A stretch of 64,000 nt of DNA, from assembly GCA_963704875.1 (NCBI GenBank), contig CAVPIA010000008.1, positions 186,001 to 250,000 on the forward strand, in the 5' to 3' direction. Under the pieces are notes generated by a model, which was not told the DNA's origin, ran no database searches, and saw only the letters and a list, made by a program, of their open reading frames with translations. Source of the stretch: CAMYOC01 sp963704875. Lineage in GTDB: Bacteria; Pseudomonadota; Gammaproteobacteria; Steroidobacterales; XN24. The translations under genes were made by a program, and so were the position numbers. This document shows positions 9,279 to 18,078 of the stretch, in pieces. Position 1 is the first letter of the stretch. The number at the start of each line of letters is the position of its first letter.

Positions 9279-10033
9279 GGCAACTCCCCCGGCGCCAGCA
9301 CCAGCAGATTGGCGTCGTAGGTGATCGCACCAAGCAGGATTGAACGGATCAAACGCTGCACGTCCACGTGATAAAAATGACCATGACTCATTGGATTATC
9401 GTAATAGGGGTCAGCCACTCTGACGCGTTTTCCCCGACGACCGCAGAGAACCACAAAATGCCCAACCGGAGCTCCCCGCAGGTCATCTTCATGGGCGCGG
9501 TCATGACGATCGGTGTACTCGCGCTTTGAGCGATACAGATAACTCGCGGACAGACCGGTCAGCAGCGGCAGCCCGGCATCCAGGACCCGGCGCAGCAGCT
9601 TGGGCGTCAGATCGTCGAATGCGATCTCCCCGCCCAGATCCAGAAAACGCAGATAAGCTTCAGTGCTGACGCGGAACTTCTTGCCTTTCTTGAACTGCAG
9701 TTGTCTGTTGAGCTTGCTGCTCAACTCGACCGAGCTGAGACCCCGCCAGCTGGGGTCGAATACCTTCAGGTCGTAGCTGTAAAGGCGTGCTGAAAACCCT
9801 CTTTGCAGCGCATCTATACCGAGAAACGCAGCCAGGGTGCCGCCTTCTTTGAGACTGTGTATCTCGTCGATCAGTCCACGAAGTGACTGGCCAAGACCAA
9901 AATGGCTGTATACGGCGTGCAGCGACGTCGGGCCGCAGGTGACGTCATCTGGCTGCGCACGGATCTCGAAATCCTGCAGGCATTTCTCTGCGCCAGGTGC
10001 CTGGTCACGGATCGTAGGCTTGTCGGTATTCAT
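9275..10033 (-). CDS. C39-like papain-fold peptidase or acyltransferase
   Basis: 252 aa from ATG 10033; a GTG 33 bases upstream is less likely and neither has a strong ribosome site. The catalytic set of a papain-like fold can be seen: Cys in DDVTCGPTSLHAVY, His in GHFVVLCGRRGKRV and Asp in VADPYYDNP. No membrane exporter domain is attached, unlike bacteriocin C39 transporters. In amidoligase neighbourhoods such proteins are thought to cleave or transfer peptides. It overlaps the RimK-like gene by four bases, which suggests that ligase and peptidase work on the same product. Confidence 0.8.
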   Translation of the reverse strand: MNTDKPTIRDQAPGAEKCLQDFEIRAQPDDVTCGPTSLHAVYSHFGLGQSLRGLIDEIHSLKEGGTLAAFLGIDALQRGFSARLYSYDLKVFDPSWRGLSSVELSSKLNRQLQFKKGKKFRVSTEAYLRFLDLGGEIAFDDLTPKLLRRVLDAGLPLLTGLSASYLYRSKREYTDRHDRAHEDDLRGAPVGHFVVLCGRRGKRVRVADPYYDNPMSHGHFYHVDVQRLIRSILLGAITYDANLLVLAPGELP

Positions 10034-10183
10034 GTTGTTTGGGTGATGTCGCGTCGCGCGCTGCACACCGTTTCGGATATGTGCCTTGTGGGCGGCTCGG
10101 GAGACTCTCTGACAGCCTTGCGGGATGATTCCACGACGGGATTTTGCGCCCTGACCATCGGCATGTCTACCGCGCGCGTCAGC

Positions 10184-11035
10184 TTAGCTTTGCGAACCGA
10201 TCCGTTGCCGGCTGGCCAGCCAGCCGAACACCAGCAAAACCACCAAGCCAGTGGCGACTACCTCGGCCGCGGCGCCGCCGGCGGTAACAAAACGGCTGAT
10301 CTTATGCCAGGTGTGAGCCAGACGCTCCAGATGCGTGGCAAGCAGCAGCAGCAGGCCGGAAAAACACACCAGGAACGCAGCCAGGACCTGCCGCGGCGAA
10401 CGGGCCTGAAGATGCCGGAACCCGAACACGCCCAATCCGGCCAACAGCAGGCCGGCCAGTACATCAAGTACCAGATGCTGCTTTACCAACAGCGTCGAAA
10501 GCACGATCAGGACCGGTATTGGCAGCCACCACCAGCTCTGCTTGCGCGCCTGCCAGCTCAACAAGCCAAACGCGAAGACATTGAGTGCGACATGCAGGCT
10601 GGGAAAGTTGTTGTACGGTGTATCCACCGCCTGCTGGAATCGGGTCCAGCGCGCAAACCATTCGCCGCCGGTCGCCAGAGGCTTGTCCATATGCACCGGC
10701 AGATAGCGAAAGCACAGAAAACCGACGGCCAGAATCAGGCAGAAACAGACTGTTGCCGCGTAGAAGTCATGTCGTCGGCGCACCGCAAGACATGGCACCA
10801 GCACAAAGATGTAGCCGAGCATGTAAAAAACAATGAACTCGGGCACCAGCGGCAGCCAGCGATCCAGCGCAAGTTCCGCATCGAACACGCCCGGACCATC
10901 GTGCAAGCGATAACCCCAGTAATAGCCGACCTGGAAAAAAATCAGCACCAGCACGCAGGTGACCGCTCTCAACACGACGCCGAATGCCGGATGGTCACAC
11001 GCAGCCATCCATCCTGCGCTTCCCCGTCCCTTCAT
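10184..11035 (-). CDS. PAP2-superfamily membrane phosphatase/transferase
   Basis: 283 aa with about six membrane helices. The PAP2 residues are present: FPSLHVALN (Ser/His motif) near residue 157 and HLVLDVLAG (His-x3-Asp motif) near 198, with an Arg-poor first motif, which resembles the Aur1/Ipt1-like branch. Family members remove or move phosphate groups on lipid or isoprenoid substrates at the membrane. Its place between an SDR and a C39-like peptidase suggests that the amidoligase product is attached to, or built on, a lipid. It begins 6 bp after the SDR stop and ends 150 bp before the peptidase start. Confidence 0.8.
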   Translation of the reverse strand: MKGRGSAGWMAACDHPAFGVVLRAVTCVLVLIFFQVGYYWGYRLHDGPGVFDAELALDRWLPLVPEFIVFYMLGYIFVLVPCLAVRRRHDFYAATVCFCLILAVGFLCFRYLPVHMDKPLATGGEWFARWTRFQQAVDTPYNNFPSLHVALNVFAFGLLSWQARKQSWWWLPIPVLIVLSTLLVKQHLVLDVLAGLLLAGLGVFGFRHLQARSPRQVLAAFLVCFSGLLLLLATHLERLAHTWHKISRFVTAGGAAAEVVATGLVVLLVFGWLASRQRIGSQS

Positions 11036-11041
11036 ATTGAC

Positions 11042-11761
11042 TCAGGCATACTCATCGGTCATCGCTGGCACATTGATCTCTTTGACGCAGGCTACCGGAG
11101 ACAGGTCCATAACGCACCGCACCAGGTCGACGATGTCCTGGATCGGGATGCGGGTGCTGTCATAGGCATCGATGGCAGCCTCAGGTCCGTCAGCAAAAGG
11201 AATCTCGTTGGCGACTTCGCCGGGGTTGATACAGGTGACACCGATCCGATCCCAGCGGAGATTCTCGCGCAGCGCCTGTGCCAGGCCTCGCAGACCGAAT
11301 TTGGACGCGGTGTAGGCGACCTCCAGCAAGCCGGTATTCTCCAGGCCAGCGGCAGAACCGATCAGGAATATGCGCCCCTTGGATGAGCGGCGCAGATGGG
11401 GCAGAACTGCCTGGATACAGGTGACGGCCGCTGACAGATTGACGTCGATGATGCGCCAGCTCTCTTCCTCCGGCGCCTGATCGAAATCGTATTCGGCCTC
11501 GAAACCAGCTGATTCCCAGATCCCGGCGTTATAGATGACGACATCCAGGGTCTCGTCGCCGATCCAGTCGGCCAGTTCATCGCCAGAGCCCTGCGCCGCC
11601 ACATCCAGCTCCAGCCACTCCCGATCCACCCCATCGTCCTCATCCAGGGCTTCGGGACAAGTTCTGGACACCAGCCATACACGGTCCCCTTCCTCGGGGA
11701 GGCCGAGACTAAATCCCTCGCCGATTCCACGGCTGGCACCGATAATGAGAAAATTGCTCAA
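11042..11761 (-). CDS. Short-chain dehydrogenase/reductase
   Basis: 239 aa from TTG 11761, which follows GGAGG at a 6-base gap. The open frame runs further upstream but that part crosses the promoter region and the start of the divergent gene. NAD(P)-binding GASRGIGEG, the NAG motif in YNAGIWES, the active-site Ser in LIGSAAG and YTASK with the catalytic Tyr/Lys are all present, so it should be an active oxidoreductase. It is the first gene of the leftward amidoligase operon. Substrate unknown. Confidence 0.85.
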   Translation of the reverse strand: MSNFLIIGASRGIGEGFSLGLPEEGDRVWLVSRTCPEALDEDDGVDREWLELDVAAQGSGDELADWIGDETLDVVIYNAGIWESAGFEAEYDFDQAPEEESWRIIDVNLSAAVTCIQAVLPHLRRSSKGRIFLIGSAAGLENTGLLEVAYTASKFGLRGLAQALRENLRWDRIGVTCINPGEVANEIPFADGPEAAIDAYDSTRIPIQDIVDLVRCVMDLSPVACVKEINVPAMTDEYA

Positions 11762-11853
11762 CACACACCTCCGCTGTCGCGATCGTTTCCAGTAAGGGCT
11801 TGTCCCCCAGAGCGCGTTGACAAGCCGCAGCGCTTTACCCAGATTAGGCCGCC
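11762..11853. promoter_or_regulatory. Divergent promoter region of the amidoligase operons
   Basis: This 92-bp spacer separates the SDR start from the S51-like start. A perfect TTGACA lies at 11817-11822 on the + strand. Eighteen bases later only a weak AGATTA could be the -10, and it would leave almost no leader before ATG 11854, so the assignment is tentative. The leftward side has GGAGG for the SDR. A shared regulator site would have to lie here, but I see no clear palindrome. Confidence 0.4.
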
Positions 11854-12786
11854 ATGACTCTTCGCGCCATGCTTGGTCCCCAGCGGGACGCCCCCTACAT
11901 CGCGCCTTTGCTCGAACACTTCGGGCTGGGTGGCGCCCGCGCCTGTGCGGTGACGGCTGGCTGGCAGGAGCGCGAAGGCGAACTAGATGAGCTGGAGGCG
12001 CATACGGCCAGCAAAGCGCCGGACCTAACGCTTTACCAGCGCGCCGAGGACGTTTTCGCCCGCGATCCGGACTTCCAGCAAGCTTATCAACGGCGACAGC
12101 GCCGGTTGCGGGAGATGCAGCGTCTGTACCGGCGCAGACTGGCGCATGCGGTAGCCGCATTGCGCGAAATGGAACTCGAGACGCGCAATTCCGATCTGGT
12201 CCTCAATGAGCGTCGCTCGGCGATGCGCGCGCTGCGCACACTGGATCGCCAGCACCTGCGACGGATCAGGGGCCTGCTTGAGGCGTTTGACGCGCGATAC
12301 GAGCCCCTGATCCGCCCGGCGGTCGCCGAGCACCGGGCCGAAATCAAGGCTGAACTCGACGCCTGCCAGGTCCTGTTTCTGGCCGGCGGTCACGTCGAGG
12401 TCTTGCTCAATCGATTGCGTCTGTTCGGAGTCGCCGAGCTATTGCGCGAGCAGGCCGTGATCGCCTGGTCTGCGGGCGCGATGGCGATTTCTGATCAGAT
12501 CGTGCTGTTTCACGACGATCCGGTCCAGGGCAGCGGCATCGCGGAGGTAGCCGACACCGGTCTGGGCTTGATCCATGGCGTGCTCCCCCTGCCGCATGCC
12601 AGCAACCGTCTTGATCTGGAGGATCAGGCTCGAGTGGCGCTTTTCTGCCGCCGTTTTCTGCCGGCGCGCAGCATGACGCTGGATCCGGGCGCTGCACTGA
12701 TCTGGCAGGATGGCCAATTGGTCCTCGCTCAGGCCAGCAGCCAAATGGTCAGGACTGGCAACCTGCGCCCGGTGGCGGCGATATGA
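11854..12786 (+). CDS. S51-like (cyanophycinase/dipeptidase E type) class I glutaminase-fold protein
   Basis: 310 aa. VLFLAGGHVEVLLNRL and VIAWSAGAMAISD form the nucleophile elbow with the serine of the SAGA motif, as in peptidase S51 enzymes. The downstream LPLPHASNRLDL has the histidine expected to activate it. Residues 60-150 are an Arg/Glu-rich helical insert not usual in dipeptidase E. S51 peptidases cut beta-aspartyl, alpha-aspartyl or similar bonds, including those of cyanophycin. Head of the rightward operon, it overlaps the following esterase by ATGA. It probably hydrolyses a bond formed by one of the neighbouring ligases. Confidence 0.8.
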   Translation: MTLRAMLGPQRDAPYIAPLLEHFGLGGARACAVTAGWQEREGELDELEAHTASKAPDLTLYQRAEDVFARDPDFQQAYQRRQRRLREMQRLYRRRLAHAVAALREMELETRNSDLVLNERRSAMRALRTLDRQHLRRIRGLLEAFDARYEPLIRPAVAEHRAEIKAELDACQVLFLAGGHVEVLLNRLRLFGVAELLREQAVIAWSAGAMAISDQIVLFHDDPVQGSGIAEVADTGLGLIHGVLPLPHASNRLDLEDQARVALFCRRFLPARSMTLDPGAALIWQDGQLVLAQASSQMVRTGNLRPVAAI

Positions 12787-13919
12787 ACCGGGATTTGCAG
12801 GAACTGCTTGCGGACGGACCACCTTCAGCCGAAGCCCTGGACCGGTTTGTCGAGGGCCGCGAGTTCCCGCTCGCCGACGCTGCTGGCGTGACATTCTTCT
12901 ACCGCGGCGAGGCGGACACGGTGTTGCTGCGCCATTGGGTATATGGACTGCCCTCGTCGCAGGCGCTAGATCGGGTAGAAGGAACCGACCTGTGGCATCT
13001 GTTTATCGAACTCCCGCCTGGCTCCCGTATTGAATACAAATTCGATGTCATCACCGGCGAAGACAATCGCTGGATCATCGACCCGCTGAATCCGCTCACT
13101 GCCGAGGATCCCTTCGGCCAGAACTCTGTCTGTCGCGCGTTCGGCTATGAGCGTCCGATCTGGAGTCAGCCCGGCCAGGGCTCACGACCCGGCACAGTCG
13201 ATGCGTTCAATATGCACAGCACCCATCTGGAAGGTCCCAGAGAGATACTGTGCTATCTGCCAGCACGCTTCCGGCGCAACCGTCGTTATCCGCTGCTGGT
13301 AGTGCATGACGGAGTCGATTTCCTGCGTTTCGCGGATTTGCGGGCGGTGCTGGATAATCTTATTGAACGCCTCGAGATTCCGCCGATGATTGTCGCGATG
13401 ACTCAGGCCGGAGACCGGCTCAAGGAATATGCCGGAGACCCCGACCATGCCGCGTTTATCGCTGAGGAATTGCTGCCGCTGATGCAGAGTCGACTGCCGA
13501 TTGATGACAGCCCGCTGCAGCGCGCATTGATGGGCGCAAGCTTTGGCGCGGTGGCCTCGCTGTCCACGGCGTGGCGTTATCCCGGCTTGTTTGACCGCCT
13601 GATGTTGCTGTCCGGATCATTCGCCTTCAGCGATATCGGCACCCACAACCGCGGACCGGTCTTCGATCCGGTGGTGGAATTCATGAACCAGTTCCGGCTG
13701 GAGCCAGGCCGCCCGGCGCGCCGGATCTACCTCGCTTGCGGCATCTACGAATCGCTGATTTATGAGAATCGTTCCATAGTGCCTTTGCTGCAGGCACAGA
13801 ACATCCAGGTGCGCTTTCAAGAGGTGCGCGACGGACACAACTGGGAGAACTGGCGCGATCGCCTGCGCGGCGGGCTCAGCTGGCTGTTCCCGGGCCCCTT
13901 ATGGATGATTTACGAGTAA
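12783..13919 (+). CDS. Enterochelin-esterase-like alpha/beta hydrolase with N-terminal early-set domain
   Basis: 378 aa. The first ~125 residues look like the beta-sandwich (E-set/CBM48-like) found in front of Fes and IroD-type esterases: GVTFFYRGEADTVLLRHW and YKFDVITGEDNRWIIDPLN. The hydrolase part follows: YPLLVVHDGVDFL, the GASFGA nucleophile elbow near residue 248, and DGHNWENWRD with the likely catalytic His. Related enzymes hydrolyse esters or amides of siderophores or act as acyl-transferring esterases. No siderophore genes are present, so the partner is more likely the amidoligase product. It overlaps the S51-like gene by four bases. Confidence 0.83.
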   Translation: MNRDLQELLADGPPSAEALDRFVEGREFPLADAAGVTFFYRGEADTVLLRHWVYGLPSSQALDRVEGTDLWHLFIELPPGSRIEYKFDVITGEDNRWIIDPLNPLTAEDPFGQNSVCRAFGYERPIWSQPGQGSRPGTVDAFNMHSTHLEGPREILCYLPARFRRNRRYPLLVVHDGVDFLRFADLRAVLDNLIERLEIPPMIVAMTQAGDRLKEYAGDPDHAAFIAEELLPLMQSRLPIDDSPLQRALMGASFGAVASLSTAWRYPGLFDRLMLLSGSFAFSDIGTHNRGPVFDPVVEFMNQFRLEPGRPARRIYLACGIYESLIYENRSIVPLLQAQNIQVRFQEVRDGHNWENWRDRLRGGLSWLFPGPLWMIYE

Positions 13920-13987
13920 GCGCCTAAAGTGCGTATTCTGGCTGGCGATCGCTACCGTAGCCAGTGAGTGTGGGGGAGACAACAATA

Positions 13988-15232
13988 GTGGCAAACAAGA
14001 CAAAACGAATCGGCCTTTCGCTGGGCGCCGACATCTGCTGGCCGATCTGCTACGAGGAACTGGTTCGACGCCTTGATCTGTCGCTGAAACTCGGCGCCGA
14101 TACTGTCAATTTCGAAGTCGACCGCGTATCGATCGAACCGTTCTCGCTGCGCCAGCCGTGTCGCTACAACGTCATCATCGACCGACTCACCCACTGGTTT
14201 CACCCCAGCCGCGAGTGGATCAAAAAATCAGTGGTCATGGACGATCTGTATGTATTCAATAATCCGTGGAGCATTCAGTCCATGGAAAAGCACACCAGCT
14301 ATGCGGCGATGATGCGCCTCGGCCTGCCGGTTCCGGATACCTGGCTATTGCCGCCGAAAAGTTATCTGCCGTCACCTGACCTTGAACGCACGCTCAAGAG
14401 TTACGCCAACCTGTTCGATCTGGACAAGATCGGCGAGGACCTGGGCTACCCGTCCTTCCTCAAGCCTTACGACGGGGGCGCATGGGTAGGGGTGAGCAAG
14501 ATCGATAGCGGCGCCGAACTGCACGCCGCCTATGACGGCAGCGGTACCCGGGTGATGCATCTGCAGAAGGCAGTGCTGCCGCATGATCGCTTCGTCCGCT
14601 GTATCGGCCTCGGCCCGCAACTCCATCCGGTCAGTTATGACCCGGACGCGCCCTTGCATGATCGTTACCGCGTTGAGGAAGATTTCCTCGACGAAGACGA
14701 GACTGCGCTGCTGCAGGACATGACGCTAACGATCAACAGCTTCTTTGGCTGGGACTTCAACTCCTGCGAAGCCTTGCGTCAGGGCAGCGACTGGTTCCCG
14801 ATCGACTTTGCCAATGCCTGCCCGGATTCGCAGGTGACTTCGCTGCACTACCACTTCCCGTGGCTGGTGATGGCCAATGTGCGCTGGTCGCTATTCTGTG
14901 CGGCAACCGACAAACCGATGCGGCAGAATCTGGATTGGGCCCCCTATTTCAAGGTAGCCGACAGCGATAGATCAGTGCGCGAGAAGATCAGCGCTTACGC
15001 CGACATCGCTCACCAGCGCTACGAAACCGAGCGCTTTGAAGAATTCTGCCAGGAACACCTGTCCCATCTCGATGAGCTGGCGCTCGAGTTCTTCGATTCT
15101 GAAATCGCAAAAGACGCGGTAAGACAGAAAGTCGAGGTGCTGTTTCCAGCGCATGAGATCGAAGAATTCACCGAACTGTTCTGGTCCCGCATCCAGCGCT
15201 GGCGTAAACAGCATGCCAAAACTCTGAAATGA
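13988..15232 (+). CDS. ATP-grasp family ligase
   Basis: 414 aa. I place the start at GTG 13988, nine bases after GGGGGAG; another GTG at 13964 is in frame but lacks a site. The middle has SMEKHTSYAAMMRLGLPVPD (ATP-grasp N-lobe) and FLKPYDGGAWVGVSKI (Lys-containing glycine loop). VEEDFLDEDE follows, then WFPIDFANACPDSQ with the Asp/Asn metal ligands. Family members activate a carboxylate as acyl phosphate and join it to an amine. The C-terminal 90 residues are helical and unassigned. The stop overlaps the next gene by ATGA. Confidence 0.8.
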   Translation: MANKTKRIGLSLGADICWPICYEELVRRLDLSLKLGADTVNFEVDRVSIEPFSLRQPCRYNVIIDRLTHWFHPSREWIKKSVVMDDLYVFNNPWSIQSMEKHTSYAAMMRLGLPVPDTWLLPPKSYLPSPDLERTLKSYANLFDLDKIGEDLGYPSFLKPYDGGAWVGVSKIDSGAELHAAYDGSGTRVMHLQKAVLPHDRFVRCIGLGPQLHPVSYDPDAPLHDRYRVEEDFLDEDETALLQDMTLTINSFFGWDFNSCEALRQGSDWFPIDFANACPDSQVTSLHYHFPWLVMANVRWSLFCAATDKPMRQNLDWAPYFKVADSDRSVREKISAYADIAHQRYETERFEEFCQEHLSHLDELALEFFDSEIAKDAVRQKVEVLFPAHEIEEFTELFWSRIQRWRKQHAKTLK

Positions 15233-15957
15233 AAGAGGTCTCGATCTGGTTCTCGCCGAGGCTGGAACGGGAGGTGCGCCTAGCCCGCTGGGGTCATTTC
15301 GGCACCCCGGTATTGTTGTTCCCCACCGCGGGCGGCGACGCCGAGGAAGTCGAGCGTTTTCATCTGATCAGCGCGATCTGGCCGCTGATCGAAGCCGGTC
15401 GGATCAAGGTCTACTCCTGCGACAGCGTGGCCGGCAAGGCCTGGATCCAGGAGGGTCATGCGCCGATCTATCGCGCCCGGCTGCAAAACGCGTTCGACAG
15501 TTTTGTTTACCGTGAAGTGGTGCCGGCGATCCGCGCGGATTGTCGTCAGCAGAACATTGAAGTCATTACCGCTGGCGCATCCATCGGCGCTTTCAATGCG
15601 GTGGCCAGCCTGTGCCGTCACCCGGATGCATTCCGGAGCGCGATCGGCATGAGCGGCACCTACGATCTGGAGAAATGGCTCAACGGTCAGTTCTTTCAGG
15701 ATTTCTATTTCTCGTCGCCACTCCACTATCTGCCTGGCCTGAACGAAGGGCGGCAGCTTGATGCGCTACGCAGCCGGTTTGTGTTGCTCACTCACGGCCA
15801 GGGCCGCTGGGAAGAGCCGAATGAATCCTGGCGTCTGGCCAATCTGCTGGGCGCCAGGGGCATCCCCAACCGGGTAGACCCATGGGGTCCGGAATGGGAT
15901 CATGACTGGCCGACCTGGCGAGCCATGTTGCCCCGCTATCTGGACGAACTTGCCTGA
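15229..15957 (+). CDS. Esterase-family alpha/beta hydrolase
   Basis: 242 aa. VLLFPTAGGDAEE gives the oxyanion strand-turn, VITAGASIGAFNAVA is the nucleophile elbow (GxSxG) near residue 118, and WGPEWDHDWPTW near the end supplies the likely catalytic His. It is shorter than the other esterase and lacks an N-terminal sandwich. It sits between two ATP-grasp genes with a four-base overlap upstream and an 11-bp gap downstream. This fixed interleaving suggests that it acts on an ester or thioester intermediate of the ligases. Substrate not identifiable. Confidence 0.8.
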   Translation: MKEVSIWFSPRLEREVRLARWGHFGTPVLLFPTAGGDAEEVERFHLISAIWPLIEAGRIKVYSCDSVAGKAWIQEGHAPIYRARLQNAFDSFVYREVVPAIRADCRQQNIEVITAGASIGAFNAVASLCRHPDAFRSAIGMSGTYDLEKWLNGQFFQDFYFSSPLHYLPGLNEGRQLDALRSRFVLLTHGQGRWEEPNESWRLANLLGARGIPNRVDPWGPEWDHDWPTWRAMLPRYLDELA

Positions 15958-15968
15958 GCAGATCTGCC

Positions 15969-17189
15969 ATGAACGTCATCTTTGTCGAACCCGCATTTCC
16001 TGATAATCAACGTCAGTTCGCGCGTGCGCTGAAGAAAGTCGGCGCGCGGGTTATCGGTATCGGCGAACGGCCATGGGATTGGCTTGATCAGGAATTGCAT
16101 GGCTGGCTGGATGAGTACGAACACGTCTCGTCGGTGACCAACCAGGACGTGTTGATGAAGGCGGTGCGCAAGGTCCAGTCGCGGCATTGGGTTGACCGCC
16201 TCGAGGCCACGGTTGAGGCACATATGCTGCCGGTAGCAAAGGTGCGCGAAGCCTGCCATATCCCCGGCACCTCAGTTCGCACCGCCTGGTTGTGCCGCGA
16301 CAAGCCGGCGATGAAAGCAGCCCTGCGCGCGGCCGGCGTACCCTGCGCCCGCTCGCTGGGGACCGACAGTCCGCAGGACGCGCGCGATTTTGCCGCCCGG
16401 GTTGGATTCCCGCTGATCGTCAAACCCCGGGATGCGGCCGGCGCGGCTGCCACCTGGCGGGTCGATGATGACGGCGAATTGGAGCAGGTGATCCGCGCCT
16501 CCGGCCTGGCCGATGGTGCAAACGTCGCGCTGGAAGAATTCGTAGAAGGCCATGAGGGGTTCTACGACACCTTGACGATCAAGGGTAAGGTCACCCACGA
16601 TTTCGTTACCCACTACTATCCAAACGTGCTCGAGGCGATGCGCAACCGCTGGATTTCGCCGCAGATGGTCACCACCAACCGATTGAACGCACCTGGCTAC
16701 CGCGAGATCCGGGCGATGGGACGCAAGGTAATCGAAACCCTGGGCATCACAACTTCAGCCACGCATATGGAGTGGTTTTTTGGCCCCAAGGGCCTGCGCT
16801 TCTCGGAAATCGGCTGCCGTCCGCCGGGCGTGTGTCAGTGGGATGTCTACTGCGCCGCCAACGATTTTGATCTGTACGAAGACTGGGCTAACGCCATCGT
16901 TCATGGGCGCACCTGGATGCGGCCCAGCCGCCAGTATTCGGCCGGCATGATCGCGCTGCGACCGGATAAGGACGGCACGATAAGCGGCTACAAGGGTGTC
17001 GGCGAGATACAGCGCCGTTTCGGCGAATGGATCGTGGCCAGTCGCTTTCCGGATCCTGGCACCGCAACTCAGGGCGTCGAAGCCGGCTACATGGCCAACG
17101 CGTGGATCCGTATCCGCCATCCGGACTACGATCATCTGCGCTGGATGATGAACGAGATCGGACGCACGGTCCGCGTCCTTACAGCCTGA
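15969..17189 (+). CDS. ATP-grasp ligase, carbamoyl-phosphate-synthase-large-like
   Basis: 406 aa. The pre-ATP-grasp Rossmann-like part (MNVIFVEPAFPDNQRQFARA) is followed by CRDKPAMKAALRAAGVPCAR and FPLIVKPRDAAGAAATWRV (ATP-binding lobe), VALEEFVEGHEGFYDTL, and FFGPKGLRFSEIGCRPPGV with the Glu/Arg catalytic loop. This layout resembles biotin-carboxylase, PurK or carbamoyl-phosphate-synthase-type ligases, but no biotin carrier or glutaminase gene is near. It ends the rightward operon and converges on the gene at 17252-17845. It is the second ATP-grasp of this operon and the third in the gene pair region. Confidence 0.82.
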   Translation: MNVIFVEPAFPDNQRQFARALKKVGARVIGIGERPWDWLDQELHGWLDEYEHVSSVTNQDVLMKAVRKVQSRHWVDRLEATVEAHMLPVAKVREACHIPGTSVRTAWLCRDKPAMKAALRAAGVPCARSLGTDSPQDARDFAARVGFPLIVKPRDAAGAAATWRVDDDGELEQVIRASGLADGANVALEEFVEGHEGFYDTLTIKGKVTHDFVTHYYPNVLEAMRNRWISPQMVTTNRLNAPGYREIRAMGRKVIETLGITTSATHMEWFFGPKGLRFSEIGCRPPGVCQWDVYCAANDFDLYEDWANAIVHGRTWMRPSRQYSAGMIALRPDKDGTISGYKGVGEIQRRFGEWIVASRFPDPGTATQGVEAGYMANAWIRIRHPDYDHLRWMMNEIGRTVRVLTA

Positions 17190-17251
17190 GGGGCTCTTTC
17201 CCCCGCGGGTTCGTTGCCGCCGCTCGGCTGCGGCCTCACGAGTGCCAGAGA

Positions 17252-17845
17252 TCAGAGCCCGCGTGTGTCCGACTGCTCAAGCAGCAGCTTGCGATCCTGC
17301 TGCTGCTCAGCTATCTGCTGAGCCCGCGAAAGGTTTTCCCAGGCTATCGCTTGTTGGGTACCTGGCAGCCATGACAAGGTCATCGAAATACGCCACATCG
17401 CCTTGTCACCCCGGCGCCCCTCAGTCATCCGAACCCGCAGATTGTGCGGCAACTTGTCCAGATTCACTTCGACGATGTTCATGTTGGCATCCAGTTCTTC
17501 ACGACCAAATACCCAGTCCGGGTATTTGGCGCGCAGCAGCCTGACGTACTCGCGGCCAAATTCACGCGCTTCAGCTTCGCTGTCGAACCAGGTCAGCGCG
17601 TTGATATAGCCAATTGTCAGCGTCCCGACAGTCGCGACGAGCGCGACATCACCGACGTTGTCCGGCTTGACCGGGTTCTCAGCACTGATATTCAGATTGC
17701 CATTGGCAGTCGCCTGCGTCTGGGTATTCGCCGTGCGCTTATATTCAGCGCCCAGTTGATAACCCATAAACTGACCATCGTTCGCATCGGCCATAAGCGC
17801 ACCAGGCATGGCGACAAGAAGAATCAGAATAATTCGTGCAAGCAT
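17252..17845 (-). CDS. Exported protein of unknown function
   Basis: 197 aa from ATG 17845, which has GGAAGG 9-10 bases upstream and opens a standard signal peptide (MLARIILILLVAMPGALMA, cleavage near residue 19). The longer open frame upstream is probably leader and contains a short tandem DKYGADKYG repeat. The mature part has a DNLNISAENPVKP-like segment and a C-terminal helix rich in Gln/Glu. No family recognised. It converges with the ATP-grasp operon, and on its upstream side it diverges from the LolA-like gene at 18079. Confidence 0.6.
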   Translation of the reverse strand: MLARIILILLVAMPGALMADANDGQFMGYQLGAEYKRTANTQTQATANGNLNISAENPVKPDNVGDVALVATVGTLTIGYINALTWFDSEAEAREFGREYVRLLRAKYPDWVFGREELDANMNIVEVNLDKLPHNLRVRMTEGRRGDKAMWRISMTLSWLPGTQQAIAWENLSRAQQIAEQQQDRKLLLEQSDTRGL

Positions 17846-18078
17846 GGGCCAGAGCCTTCCGTGTGTCGTGTCCAAAACGAGGCATATATTGCCATACTTG
17901 TCTGCGCCGTATTTGTCTGCGTGCCGGACCGATCGGCTATTCTGGTGCCTGCCGTCCATTCGTCAATACAAGAACCTCTACTCCCAGGCCTGCGATCCGA
18001 CAACAAGATGAGAATAGTATTGGGTTGGCCAGGCAGACAATCCGAAATCCATCCGCATATGGTTGACGAGGTAACGCT

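Noticed and set aside
11762..12160. Long N-terminal extension of the SDR frame
   Set aside because: It crosses the divergent spacer and the S51-like gene; the TTG at 11761 with GGAGG is the better start.
12783..13919. Siderophore esterase in an iron-uptake locus
   Set aside because: No siderophore synthesis or TonB-dependent receptor genes are near; neighbours are amide ligases.
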